Of a DNA stretch of 64,000 nucleotides, positions 18,682 through 26,783 are shown one piece after another. Position 1 is the stretch's first letter. The number at the start of each line of letters is the position of its first letter. Made by a program: the position numbers and the translations under genes. The DNA lies in NCBI RefSeq assembly GCF_000422505.1, contig NZ_KE383865.1:406726-470725 (forward strand), in the 5' to 3' direction. Origin of the DNA: Paenibacillus pinihumi DSM 23905 = JCM 16419 (GTDB lineage: Bacteria > Bacillota > Bacilli > Paenibacillales > Paenibacillaceae). The notes under the pieces are model-generated. The model did no database searches and had not been told where the DNA came from. It saw only the letters and a program-made list of their open reading frames with translations.

Positions 18682-19593
18682 ATGAAAGCAATCATATGCA
18701 CCAAATACGGCGCACCAGAAGTTCTGGAGATTCACGAAATAGCCCAGCCTGTTCCCAAAGATAATGAAGTATTAATCAAAATACATGCGACAACGGTCAC
18801 ATCCGGGGATGTCACCATTCGCGCTGCTAAAGGTCCGGTTCTGTACCGGCTTCCGATGCGCATCATACTCGGTTTTACCCGGCCAAGACAGCCGGTACTC
18901 GGAACCGAATTATCCGGGGTAGTGGAGGCGGTGGGCAAGAACGTAACGCGGTATGAAAAAGGGGACCCGGTGTTTGCCTTCAATGGAATGCGCCTTGGTG
19001 CTTATGCGGAATATATTTGTCTGCCTGAGGATGGCATGATATCGATCAAGCCTTCTAATGTCAGTTATGAGGAAGCCGCGGCAGTTTTGTTTGGAGGAAC
19101 GACGGCACTGCACTTTTTTAGAAAAGGGAATATCCGTCCGGGGCTGAAGGTGTTAATCTTTGGAGCTTCCGGAGCGTCAGGGAGTTCTGCAGTCCAGATT
19201 GCCAAGCACTACGGCACGGAAGTGACAGGCGTATGCAGTACGGCAAATGTGGAGCTGGTGAAGTCGCTCGGAGCAGATGATGTCATGGACTACAAGAAAG
19301 AGGACTTCACAGAGAGCGGCAAGAAGTATGATATTATTTTTGATGCGGTCGGGAAAATATCCAAATCCCGCTGTAAAAAGGCGCTCGCACAAGACGGTGT
19401 ATTCCTGACCGTGAATGGGCAGGGGATTGTCAAGGAACGTGTTGAGGACGTCACGTTTATTAAAAAGCTGATGGAGGCCGGCGAACTAAAAGCCGTCATC
19501 GACAGAGCCTATCCGATGGAGCAAGTCCGCGAGGCTCACAGGTATGTAGACCAAAGGCACAAAAAAGGGAACGTTGTTCTTAAAATGATATAA
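18682..19593 (+). CDS. NAD(P)-dependent alcohol dehydrogenase / quinone oxidoreductase (MDR)
   Basis: A 303-residue medium-chain dehydrogenase/reductase. The start MKAIICTKYGAPEVLEI and the catalytic-domain block VLGTELSGVVEAVGKNV are typical of zinc-independent quinone oxidoreductases; GASGASGSSAVQIAKHYG is the nucleotide-binding loop (about residues 158-175). No structural-zinc cysteine cluster is visible. ATG has TTGGAGGA 7 nt upstream. It follows the LAL regulator and has a terminator, so it is a monocistronic candidate target of that regulator. Confidence 0.85.
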   Translation: MKAIICTKYGAPEVLEIHEIAQPVPKDNEVLIKIHATTVTSGDVTIRAAKGPVLYRLPMRIILGFTRPRQPVLGTELSGVVEAVGKNVTRYEKGDPVFAFNGMRLGAYAEYICLPEDGMISIKPSNVSYEEAAAVLFGGTTALHFFRKGNIRPGLKVLIFGASGASGSSAVQIAKHYGTEVTGVCSTANVELVKSLGADDVMDYKKEDFTESGKKYDIIFDAVGKISKSRCKKALAQDGVFLTVNGQGIVKERVEDVTFIKKLMEAGELKAVIDRAYPMEQVREAHRYVDQRHKKGNVVLKMI

Positions 19594-19603
19594 AGATTTC
19601 GGC

Positions 19604-19640
19604 AAGAGGGTAACCGGCTATCGCTGGTTACCCTCTTTTT
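19604..19640 (+). terminator. Terminator after the MDR gene
   Basis: AAGAGGGTAACC pairs with GGTTACCCTCTT, loop ggctatcgct, then TTTTT. Confidence 0.92.
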
Positions 19641-19781
19641 GATTGTGGCCAATTTCAAGAGGGAATAGGTTTGGGGTGGGATATTTAGACGCATAATAGT
19701 AATTCTTCATTGACAGAATGATAAAGAATGGTTTACATTTTATTTATTCCGACTGGACAGTATAAATAAAGAGGTGAATGA

Positions 19782-20438
19782 ATGCCCAAGTTAGGGATGG
19801 AGCCAAAACGCCGGGCAGATGTAATCAACGCTACTTTAACCTGTATTAGCCTTTACGGGATTGATGGCATGACGCTGGATAAGGTAGCTGAACATGCTGA
19901 TTGCTCCAAGGGAGTAGTCACTTACTATTACAAGAACAAGGATCAGCTGACGATCGAAGCCTTCAAGGCCTTCATGGCTTATTACGGGCTGAAGATTCAA
20001 TCTGAAATTAAAACGACGATGAAGCCTTCGGAAATGATGGACATCACGTTGCAACATATTTTGCCGCCCTATCAGAAGGATACCGGGAATCGCATTAATG
20101 TCTCTCAGCTTGATGGAATTGAGAATATGTTTATCCCGCATGAGGATCAGGCAAGACTGTTTTTGCAATTTTTCTCCAAGGCCGCGCTGGACCGGAATTT
20201 GCAGGAGGTCGTATCCGCGAGTTATACAGCCGACCTGGAGGGCATAGCCAAAATTTTCGGCTACGGCAACATGACGGGAACAATGTCCGTACAAGATCCC
20301 AGAAGCGCGGCATACGGACTGCTGGCAATGGTTGTTGGGCTGAGCTTTTTTAGAGTAGCAAATGTACCGCCGGTGCATGGCGAGGATAACCGGTACATAT
20401 GTGAGGAGTATGTAGGCCGATTCTCAACTGAATTTTAG
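19782..20438 (+). CDS. TetR/AcrR-family regulator
   Basis: A 218-residue repressor-type protein. The N-terminal HTH reads ATLTCISLYGIDGMTLDKVAEHADCSKGVVTYYYKNKDQL (residues ~18-57), close to BetI-like TetR proteins; the C-terminal ligand domain is divergent. The ribosome site is AGAGGTG. TTGACA at 19710 region and ATTTAT-N14-ATAAAT just before the gene are candidate promoter and operator parts. The next gene starts 10 bp after the stop, so it heads an operon with the DUF4180 and SUMF1-like genes. Confidence 0.87.
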   Translation: MPKLGMEPKRRADVINATLTCISLYGIDGMTLDKVAEHADCSKGVVTYYYKNKDQLTIEAFKAFMAYYGLKIQSEIKTTMKPSEMMDITLQHILPPYQKDTGNRINVSQLDGIENMFIPHEDQARLFLQFFSKAALDRNLQEVVSASYTADLEGIAKIFGYGNMTGTMSVQDPRSAAYGLLAMVVGLSFFRVANVPPVHGEDNRYICEEYVGRFSTEF

Positions 20439-20448
20439 GAGGGTAAAG

Positions 20449-20814
20449 ATGAACATTTCAAAGGTAGAAAATAAGGGCAAGACAATTGCGGTTGTAAGCG
20501 GCAGCGACATTCTGATTGAGGATGTCCAATCTGCCTTGGACTTGATGGCAACTGTACGATATGAAGTGGACTGCGACCGTATTGTACTGCATAAGTCACT
20601 GTTAAGCGAAAGCTTTTTCGACCTGAAAACACGGCTTGCCGGTGAAATTCTTCAGAAGTTCGTCAATTATCAGGTGAAGGCTGCTATTGTTGGAGACTTC
20701 TCGGCATATACAAGCAAAAGCTTGAAGGACTTCATTTATGAGTCCAATAACGGGAAGGATATCTTCTTCTTGCCGACTGAGCAGCAGGCGGTCGAAAAGT
20801 TAGGCGGAGTATAA
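20449..20814 (+). CDS. DUF4180 domain protein
   Basis: A 121-residue soluble protein, all of which matches the DUF4180 pattern: VVSGSDILIEDVQSALDLMA at the N-terminus, then VDCDRIVLHKSLLSESFFDLKTRLAGEILQK and AIVGDFSAYTSKSLKDFIYESN. The fold resembles an anti-sigma-antagonist-like alpha/beta layout, but no function is established. The ribosome site is GGAGGG. It is co-transcribed with the upstream TetR gene (10-bp gap) and the SUMF1-like gene 26 bp downstream. Confidence 0.83.
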   Translation: MNISKVENKGKTIAVVSGSDILIEDVQSALDLMATVRYEVDCDRIVLHKSLLSESFFDLKTRLAGEILQKFVNYQVKAAIVGDFSAYTSKSLKDFIYESNNGKDIFFLPTEQQAVEKLGGV

Positions 20815-20840
20815 TCGAGGTGAAAGCAGGGGCAACACAG

Positions 20841-21542
20841 ATGTCCAACATACAGCAGCAGGATACAGATTATCCAATGGTACCGATTCAAGCAGGGGAA
20901 GTCGATTTACGGGATGATCGGGTCAAGACCGCATGGAAGGCGCAGGTGAATTCATTTTTACTGTCACCGGTACCGGTGACACAGACACTTTATGACTTCA
21001 TTATGCAAGGCGTAATTCCATCTGCAGATCAGTCCCGAATTCCGGCAGTGGACGTCTCCTGGATCGACGCGATCCGCTTTTGCAACTTGTTTTCCCGGCA
21101 ATCAGGCTTCAAGGAATGTTATATCATCAGCGATGAAGACGAACATGTTCTCTGGGACAGGGACGCTGACGGCTACCGTCTGCCCACAGAAGCGGAGTGG
21201 CAGTACGCATGTAAAGCAGGAACAGGCGGCTACCGCTACGGCGAGCTTGATGAAATCGCCTGGTATGATGGCAACTCCGGGGGCGGGGCACAAGAGGCAG
21301 GTCAAAAGCAGCCGAATCCGTGGGGGCTCTACGATATGCTGGGGAATGTGTGGGAATGGTGCTGGGATTTATATGATGTTAGGGTGTATGGCTCTTACCG
21401 GATATTTCGCGGCGGGAGCTGGGCGGAAGAGGCCAGGGGATGCGGAGCGACCTGCCGCCGTCGCAGCCACCCGACGTTTCGTATTGATGATTTGGGCTTT
21501 CGTATAGCCCGGTCGCATTATGAAGTCAAATTAAGCTCATAG
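20841..21542 (+). CDS. SUMF1 / formylglycine-generating-enzyme-like protein
   Basis: A 233-residue protein of the SUMF1 (FGE-sulfatase) family: YRLPTEAEWQYACKAG, WYDGNSGGGAQ, GLYDMLGNVWEWCWDLY and FRGGSW. It is short and has one cysteine pair region (GCGATC) but appears to have Glu rather than Cys at the first position expected for the copper/thiol pair of true FGE, so it may not make formylglycine. ATG at 20841 is chosen; GTG at 20820 is in frame but lacks a ribosome site. It is the last gene of the TetR-DUF4180 cluster and its 3' end overlaps the convergent gene by 25 bp. No sulfatase gene is nearby. Confidence 0.82.
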   Translation: MSNIQQQDTDYPMVPIQAGEVDLRDDRVKTAWKAQVNSFLLSPVPVTQTLYDFIMQGVIPSADQSRIPAVDVSWIDAIRFCNLFSRQSGFKECYIISDEDEHVLWDRDADGYRLPTEAEWQYACKAGTGGYRYGELDEIAWYDGNSGGGAQEAGQKQPNPWGLYDMLGNVWEWCWDLYDVRVYGSYRIFRGGSWAEEARGCGATCRRRSHPTFRIDDLGFRIARSHYEVKLSS

Positions 21543-22453
21543 ACTTGCTCTACATGATCCACGCCCCATGCATGATTCCGATGTTCGGAGATCTTCGTGA
21601 AGCCCGCTTTTTGATACATTCGAATTGCGGCTTCCTGATCTTCTGTCGTCTCCAGAAATACTTGATTGTAGCCTTTATCTTTGCAATATTGCAAAGCCCC
21701 CTCGAGAAGCGTCTTCCCAAGCCCGATCCCCCGGTAGTCGGGATGCAGAATAAACCATCGGATCTGCGCCTTTTGAGTGGCCTGGCTGATGACCGCAATC
21801 GCGCCAATGATCTCTCCGTTCAATTCAGCAAGCCAAATCCGGTCCTTATCCGGATTGTACCGGGTGAAAAATTCATAAAACGTTTGGCAGACGTAGCCTT
21901 CAAATATATGATTATAGCCACATTCCTTGGCGTATATGGAACCATGCAGGCTGATTAGAGTTCCTGCGTCTCCCGGCTTCAGATCGTGGCGAATGTGAAC
22001 ATTGTGAACTTTGCCGTTATGGCTCGACAGAACCTTTTCAATGGAAGTCATGCTCTTCGCAAGAGCGGTCTTATCTTGTTCAGACAGCGTGCTCATCAAC
22101 GTGCGAATTTGGTCGTTCGAAAGCGCGTCCAGTGCAGCAAGGGCCTCCTTTCCATGCTCAGTCAAATGCAGGTAATAGAGCCTGCCGTCTTCCTCCGACT
22201 GTAGCCGGTATGTGAGCTCTTGTTTTTCAAATCGCTTAATAATCCGGCTCATATAACCGGCGTCGATATGAAGCTTGTCAATCAGCTTCTTGGCCGTGCA
22301 TTTCTCCGTATTCTCAATTTCATAAAGCACTCTCGCCTCAGATAGCGAAAAATCACTATGGAGTAAATGGCTATCCAGCAACCCCAGAATATTGGTATAG
22401 AACCGGTTGAATTTTCGGACAGTGTGTATGAATGTAGTCGTTTCAGAATTCAT
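21518..22453 (-). CDS. MarR-GNAT fusion: HTH domain plus N-acetyltransferase
   Basis: A 311-residue bifunctional protein. Residues ~1-150 are a MarR winged helix (SLSEARVLYEIENT, AKKLIDKLHIDAGYMSRIIKRFEKQELT, EEDGRLYYL). Residues ~160-311 are a GNAT acetyltransferase with the acetyl-CoA loop HPDYRGIGLGKTLLEGAL and a C-terminal GFTKISEHRNHAWGVDHVEQVYEL. Such fusions are common in Paenibacillus and Streptomyces but the acetyl acceptor is unknown. ATG at 22453 has AAGGAGG; upstream codons are in frame but lack a ribosome site. A 44-bp palindrome overlaps its promoter, so it is autoregulated. Confidence 0.9.
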   Translation of the reverse strand: MNSETTTFIHTVRKFNRFYTNILGLLDSHLLHSDFSLSEARVLYEIENTEKCTAKKLIDKLHIDAGYMSRIIKRFEKQELTYRLQSEEDGRLYYLHLTEHGKEALAALDALSNDQIRTLMSTLSEQDKTALAKSMTSIEKVLSSHNGKVHNVHIRHDLKPGDAGTLISLHGSIYAKECGYNHIFEGYVCQTFYEFFTRYNPDKDRIWLAELNGEIIGAIAVISQATQKAQIRWFILHPDYRGIGLGKTLLEGALQYCKDKGYNQVFLETTEDQEAAIRMYQKAGFTKISEHRNHAWGVDHVEQVYELNLTS

Positions 22454-22484
22454 ATGAGCCTCCTTAATTTTTAGGAATGATATC

Positions 22485-22539
22485 AATATAATAAAAATAG
22501 TTGACTATGTCAAATTATTATTTGATTAAGTCAACTATT
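22485..22539 (-). promoter_or_regulatory. Promoter and large palindromic operator of the MarR-GNAT gene
   Basis: Reading leftward, TTGACA (22513-22508), 17 bp, TATATT (22490-22485). Across the -35, AATAGTTGACT (22496-22506) is the exact reverse complement of AGTCAACTATT (22529-22539), with inner arms CAAAT/ATTTG. This is a strong MarR-type autoregulatory site. Confidence 0.8.
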
Positions 22540-22587
22540 AATGGAGGGAGTTGTCTAGCAGTATCTTTACAAATTAAACGTCCAAGC

Positions 22588-22617
22588 AAAAAACACGCTC
22601 AAGCAGCGTGTTTTTTT
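22588..22617. terminator. Bidirectional terminator near the CAP gene
   Basis: ACACGCT pairs with AGCGTGT around caagc, flanked by A6 and T7. It serves the CAP gene, which is transcribed leftward. Confidence 0.85.
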
Positions 22618-22640
22618 GTAGCAGCTTTTCAGCCTATATA

Positions 22641-23381
22641 TCAGCCCGTAAATTCCTGAACCCATGTATTGTTGTAATAACCGATGCCGATGTTTTTGAA
22701 TGTGTTGTTTAGAATGTTGGCACGGTGTCCCGGGCTGTTCATCCATTGGCTCATTACTTCCTGTGGACTTGTTTGTCCTTTGGCAATGTTTTCCCCGGCT
22801 GTATTGTAATTGACCCCATAAGACTTCATCATATCGAACGGGGAGCCATAGGTTGGAGACTGGTGATCAAAATAATTGTTGTCGTACAAATCTTTGGCTT
22901 TATCCAAGGCTACTTTGTCCAACTTGTTGTCTGTAGATAAGGAGTTAAGTCCGGCTTTGGAACGCTCCTGATTAACCAAATCCAGCACTTGCTGAACGAA
23001 TGCGGAGGAACCGGCTGTCTGGTTTGTATTGTCCGTTTGATTGGCCGGTTGTTTCGCTGGTGTGCCCGGAACATTCGGAGCGGCAGGAGCATTAGGAACA
23101 GCCGGATTTATTGTGCCAGGCACACCCCCCAAACCATCACCGCCAATTAACAAATCCAGCGGATTGCCGCCACCTGGGACCTCTTTCATTCTCACTGAGG
23201 ATTTCCCCGAATTTGGCAGTGCAGTCGAAGAGGCTTGAGTTACATGTGTTTGTGCTTTGTGTACCGTATGGCGGGATTTGGTCTCTACCCTGTTCGGTTT
23301 GATATTCATTGGCTGGTTCGTGCTGGAACAGCCTGCGATGAGCAGCAATGTTGCTGTAATGGCGATGAGCTTCTTCATCAT
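22641..23381 (-). CDS. CAP/SCP-domain lipoprotein (YkwD-like)
   Basis: A 246-residue exported protein. The signal peptide MMKKLIAITATLLLIAGCSS carries a lipobox (LIAGC), so it should be a lipoprotein. A long Pro/Ala/Asn/Thr-rich linker follows (to ~130). The C-terminal CAP domain has FVQQVLDLVNQERSKAG, HQSPTYGSPFDMMKSYG, GENIAKG and SPGHRANILNNTFKNIGIGY, the four family blocks seen in Bacillus YkwD/YlbC. CAP proteins are extracellular and linked to sporulation or cell-surface roles. ATG at 23381 has GGAGGAG upstream; the frame is open further, but without a ribosome site. Confidence 0.9.
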   Translation of the reverse strand: MMKKLIAITATLLLIAGCSSTNQPMNIKPNRVETKSRHTVHKAQTHVTQASSTALPNSGKSSVRMKEVPGGGNPLDLLIGGDGLGGVPGTINPAVPNAPAAPNVPGTPAKQPANQTDNTNQTAGSSAFVQQVLDLVNQERSKAGLNSLSTDNKLDKVALDKAKDLYDNNYFDHQSPTYGSPFDMMKSYGVNYNTAGENIAKGQTSPQEVMSQWMNSPGHRANILNNTFKNIGIGYYNNTWVQEFTG

Positions 23382-23553
23382 AACTCCTCCTATATTCGGT
23401 TTGAGTAATGGACAAAGTTTTTGCATCACACCATGAATTTATACAGAACTGAAAATAAATAATTTTATTTGCAGGTTCATTTCCTCTGCGGTTGAACAGC
23501 TTGAAGATTAATTTAGCGGCTATAAGTTCAATATTAGCTCTGATTCTAATATT

Positions 23554-23624
23554 AAAACGCACTCCTGGAATGGACATCGGGCAGAAGCATTCGGCTTATC
23601 CAATGGTATTCAGGGGTGCGTTTT
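23554..23624. repeat. Inverted repeat in the intergenic region
   Basis: AAAACGCACTCCTGGAAT (23554-23571) pairs with ATTCAGGGGTGCGTTTT (23608-23624) to give a long imperfect stem with a 36-nt loop that holds a smaller AAGC/GCTT hairpin. Flanking A4/T4 gives a weak terminator look, but the large loop is atypical. It may be a bidirectional terminator or a small structured element. The remaining bases of 23391-23681 hold nothing else I recognise. Confidence 0.45.
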
Positions 23625-23681
23625 ACACTGTGGAGGCTGTTAAGCGGCACCATAGCTCGCATATGGATTAACGATTGCCTG

Positions 23682-24887
23682 TTAATGCTTTATTGCCGGT
23701 GATGGCTTGAAGGCAGCGAATAATATTTTATAGCCTAATAACGCGATGACCAGTGCAAATGTACCTGCGATAACGGCGACCGCAAAGCCGGTTTGTACGC
23801 CAATGTTATCAATGACCCAGCCTGCTGCTGACGATCCGGATGCGACCCCGATTCCAAGGCCAGTGGTAGCCCAGGTCATGCCTTCAGTCAGCTGATGCTC
23901 GGGCACGATCTTCTCAATCAGTCCCATGGTAATAATCATGGTCGGGGCTACCGTCAAGCCGGAGAAGAATACGGTAATGGCCAGATTGACCATGTTGTTT
24001 ACGAGCAGGAGCGGCAGCAGTGTCAGCGTCATAAGCGCAACAGCTATCATAAACTGCCGCTGCAGCGGCAGTTTGATTTTTAACAGACCAAATATCAAGC
24101 CTGCAAGGCAAGATCCGGTTGCGTAGACAGCTAATACATAGCTGGCTCCGACTGTATACCCCTGGTATTGCGCAAAAGCTACGGTCACAACATCAACTGA
24201 ACCAAAAATGATGCCTACAGCAACAAATGTAAAGGCAAGCATTCGAATGGAACCGAGCCGGATGACAGAGCCGCTTCTTCCCTCAACCTGTGGCCGAATG
24301 GCCGGCTCACTGCTTTTTTGCATGGTGAAGAGGGTTACACCGATGAGCAGCAATATGATAGCGGTCAACGGGCCGGCTTCCGGGAACACGGTCACGCTAA
24401 GACCCACGGACAAAATTGGACCAATAATGAAGCAAATTTCGTCGACTACTGATTCAAAGGAAAAAGCCGTATGTAACTTCGGTGATCCTCTGTACAGCTC
24501 GGTCCAGCGGGCGCGTACCATGGCAGGCATGCTGGGCATGCAGCCGGCAAATAATGCACATACAAATAATGTCCAATCCGGCGCGCCAAATCTCGAGCAT
24601 AACAACAAAGCTCCAATAGCAGTTGCACTTACTGCGGCGGCAGGCAGCAGTATCTTGGATTGCCCCATCCGGTCAACCAGCCTTGATAACTGCGGTGCAA
24701 TCAAGGCCGTAGCCAGCGCGAATACAGCGGCAATTGCCCCGGCAAGACCGTAGCCGCCTCGTACTTGGGAAAGCATGGTGACGATTCCGATGGCGGTCAT
24801 GGAAATCGGCATTCTGGCGACAAAAGCAGCGGCCGAAAATAATTTCGAGCCTGGTGGCGTAAAAATATCCTGGTAAGCCTTAAACAT
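23682..24887 (-). CDS. MFS transporter
   Basis: A 401-residue, 12-helix MFS protein. It contains VARMPISMTAIGIVTMLSQ, RLVDRMGQSKILLPA (motif A-like), and GCMPSMPAMVRARWTELYR, a block shared by uncharacterised Actinobacterial/Firmicute MFS proteins next to TetR regulators. Start ATG with AAGGAGG (GGAGGATCG) spacing. Divergent from the TetR gene at 25037, with two matching operators in the gap, so it is inferred to be a repressed efflux pump; the substrate is unknown. Confidence 0.87.
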   Translation of the reverse strand: MFKAYQDIFTPPGSKLFSAAAFVARMPISMTAIGIVTMLSQVRGGYGLAGAIAAVFALATALIAPQLSRLVDRMGQSKILLPAAAVSATAIGALLLCSRFGAPDWTLFVCALFAGCMPSMPAMVRARWTELYRGSPKLHTAFSFESVVDEICFIIGPILSVGLSVTVFPEAGPLTAIILLLIGVTLFTMQKSSEPAIRPQVEGRSGSVIRLGSIRMLAFTFVAVGIIFGSVDVVTVAFAQYQGYTVGASYVLAVYATGSCLAGLIFGLLKIKLPLQRQFMIAVALMTLTLLPLLLVNNMVNLAITVFFSGLTVAPTMIITMGLIEKIVPEHQLTEGMTWATTGLGIGVASGSSAAGWVIDNIGVQTGFAVAVIAGTFALVIALLGYKILFAAFKPSPAIKH

Positions 24888-24931
24888 TAACGATCCTCCT
24901 TATTTAGCAATGCGTACTCTATGCGTACTCA

Positions 24932-24988
24932 TTGACATGCGATTCGTATGTAGATAAAATGATATTACACATACGTCGCGTATGTCAA
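24932..24988. promoter_or_regulatory. Divergent promoters with two TetR operators
   Basis: Rightward: TTGACA (24932-24937), 17 bp, TAAAAT (24955-24960). Leftward: TTGACA (24988-24983) with a -10 around 24964-24959. Operators: ACATGCG-ATT-CGTATGT (24935-24951) and the perfect ACATACG-TCG-CGTATGT (24969-24985), each lying in a spacer. Half-repeats ATGCGTACTC also occur at 24910-24930. Confidence 0.8.
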
Positions 24989-25036
24989 TGAGTGAAAAAA
25001 CTAAGAAAGCCAACATTAATGGCCAGGAGGATCCCC

Positions 25037-25633
25037 ATGACCCGCAAAGCCAGGATGGACATGATTGCCGAGACACGCACTAAGCTTATTGGTGCTGCAA
25101 GACAAGCCTTTGGGACAGACGGATATGCGAACACGTCTATGGATGAGCTCACAGCTTCTGTAGATTTGACTCGGGGTGCACTCTACCATCATTTCGGCGA
25201 TAAGAGAGGGTTGTTGGCTGCCGTCGTGGAAGAAATAGATCTTGAAATGGATCAGAAACTGGATTATATTTCCGGCTCGATAATAGACAACTGGAAAAGC
25301 TTCACCAGCCGCTGTCGCGCATATGTTGAAATGGCGCTGGAGCCTGAAATTCAGCGCATCATGCTCCGGGATGCTCCGGCGGTACTAGGCGATGCCTACT
25401 CGCAAATGTCGCAGTCCAATTGCCTCGAAACAATGGCCAGGATGCTTCAACAATTAATGGACGACGGTATCATTGCGAAGACGGACAGTACTTCCTTGTC
25501 ACGGCTTATAAACGGAGGATTAACGAACACTGTCTTTTGGCTGGCGAATTCAGAGCACTCAGAGAGCAGCTTGAACGAGGCGCTGCACAGTCTGTCCATA
25601 TTATTGAACGGCCTGCTCCTAAGAAACAAATGA
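25037..25633 (+). CDS. TetR/AcrR-family regulator
   Basis: A 198-residue repressor-type protein. The HTH spans ARQAFGTDGYANTSMDELTASVDLTRGALYHHFGDKRGLLAA (about residues 14-56), followed by a ligand domain with MLRDAPAVLG, a pattern of TetR regulators such as those controlling small-molecule exporters. ATG at 25037 has CCAGGAGG upstream; a GTG at 24992 is in frame but lacks a ribosome site. Its promoter contains one of two matching operators, and the other lies before the divergent MFS gene, so it should repress both. Confidence 0.9.
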   Translation: MTRKARMDMIAETRTKLIGAARQAFGTDGYANTSMDELTASVDLTRGALYHHFGDKRGLLAAVVEEIDLEMDQKLDYISGSIIDNWKSFTSRCRAYVEMALEPEIQRIMLRDAPAVLGDAYSQMSQSNCLETMARMLQQLMDDGIIAKTDSTSLSRLINGGLTNTVFWLANSEHSESSLNEALHSLSILLNGLLLRNK

Positions 25634-25706
25634 TAATCCCCATTTCCCCAATAGGCAACAATCATATGATGATTAATAATATGAAAAAGAAATTGGCACG
25701 TCAGTT

Positions 25707-25772
25707 ATGGTAAAAGACGGCTGGAACGTGAAGTTTCAACAGGCAGATGTCTCCATCACTTTTACCAAGTGA
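25707..25772 (+). pseudogene. Possible C-terminal gene remnant
   Basis: A short frame reads VKDGWNVKFQQADVSITFTK-stop, which looks like the end of a beta-strand-rich protein, but no coding frame leads into it. It could be debris of a deleted gene. The rest of 25634-26081 (apart from the terminator at 25813) is AT-rich and holds nothing recognised. Confidence 0.2.
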
Positions 25773-25812
25773 ATGACATAAGCGTTACCATCTTCAAAAG
25801 GGTATCCTATTA

Positions 25813-25842
25813 CGCCTCACTCCTGATTGAGTGGGGCGCTTT
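25813..25842 (+). terminator. Intrinsic terminator
   Basis: cGCCTCACTC pairs with GAGTGGGGCg (one wobble) around ctgatt, followed by a short T tract (gcTTTTg). It may end the TetR transcript. Confidence 0.65.
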
Positions 25843-26081
25843 TGCTTTAGAAGCAAAAGAACGTGCAGCATTTAAGCAATCAAGGTTTGCTGACAGCATG
25901 AAATGAAATCGCAATTTGGTTATAAAATTGAATCCGGAAGAATTTTACGTTCTAATTCAAACTATTTATATATATTTTTGTGAATAATAGGTAATTTAGA
26001 CTATTAATATAATTGTATTTTTATGTCAAAATTGTAATAGATCGCTGGCCGGCATCAAATAATCTAATCGGAGGATAAATC

Positions 26082-26534
26082 ATGAAATTGAAGAAACTAT
26101 TTATCGCAGTTATGGTTATTTGCATGTTGTCATTTTCCCAATCGGCTTTTGCAATTACGGGGATTGGAGATACGAGAGACACGGCGATACCGATCTCGAT
26201 GTGTCCGCCACTTACAGGTTGTCAGGGCATTAATCTGTTTCTTTCAAATGCTAATGATGTAGACTGGTTCAAGTGGGAGAATAACACTGGCGCAGCCAGA
26301 ACGATTAATGTCGTTTTCCAGTCCCCATCCAATGCAAGTTACGTTATTGGTGCAACAATGATGCTTAATAATCATCTCTACGGGACATTGTACCCTAAAG
26401 AACATTCTCCTGGCCAATTACTGGCATTTACTTATTATGTTCCTGCAGGTGCTACTTTTTACGCTGTAGTTGAGGCGAAAACATTCTCAAGCAGCTCAGA
26501 TCAATACACAGTGGCTTTTATGAGAATAAATTAG
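26082..26534 (+). CDS. Secreted protein with PPC-like beta domain
   Basis: A 150-residue protein with a cleavable signal peptide (MKLKKLFIAVMVICMLSFSQSAFA, cleavage after AFA). The mature part begins ITGIGDTRDTAIPISM and includes NANDVDWFKWENNTG, resembling the DxDW(Y/F)K block of bacterial pre-peptidase C-terminal (PPC) domains. It lacks any catalytic domain, so its role is unknown. The ribosome site is GGAGG. It is the first gene of a low-GC region with a terminator directly after it. Confidence 0.7.
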   Translation: MKLKKLFIAVMVICMLSFSQSAFAITGIGDTRDTAIPISMCPPLTGCQGINLFLSNANDVDWFKWENNTGAARTINVVFQSPSNASYVIGATMMLNNHLYGTLYPKEHSPGQLLAFTYYVPAGATFYAVVEAKTFSSSSDQYTVAFMRIN

Positions 26535-26555
26535 CTTTTAAAATTGCAAAGGCCC

Positions 26556-26576
26556 AGGCCCCCGAAGGGGCCTTTT
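26556..26576 (+). terminator. Terminator of the secreted-protein gene
   Basis: AGGCCCC-CGAA-GGGGCCT with TTTT directly after; the GNRA-like CGAA tetraloop makes a compact hairpin. Confidence 0.85.
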
Positions 26577-26783
26577 ACTTGTTGGGCATATATAGCCCGC
26601 CCAGACTGGAGATATAGCGGCATGAAGCCTGATCTATGGTTTGTTTGTTTAAAATATATTCAAATATAGTTAATTAAACTTAAAAATACTAAAAATTGAA
26701 AATTGAAACTTTGAGTGATAAAATATATTTATGACTCTAAATTTTTAAATGATAGGTTAATAAATATTAGGGGGCAGGGCAGT

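Noticed and set aside
23041-23302. Pro-rich open frames opposite the CAP gene
   Set aside because: They mirror the low-complexity Pro/Ala/Asn linker of the CAP lipoprotein and have no ribosome site.
25420-25713. A 97-codon + strand frame overlapping the end of the TetR gene
   Set aside because: It lies mostly inside the TetR coding sequence in another frame and lacks start signals.
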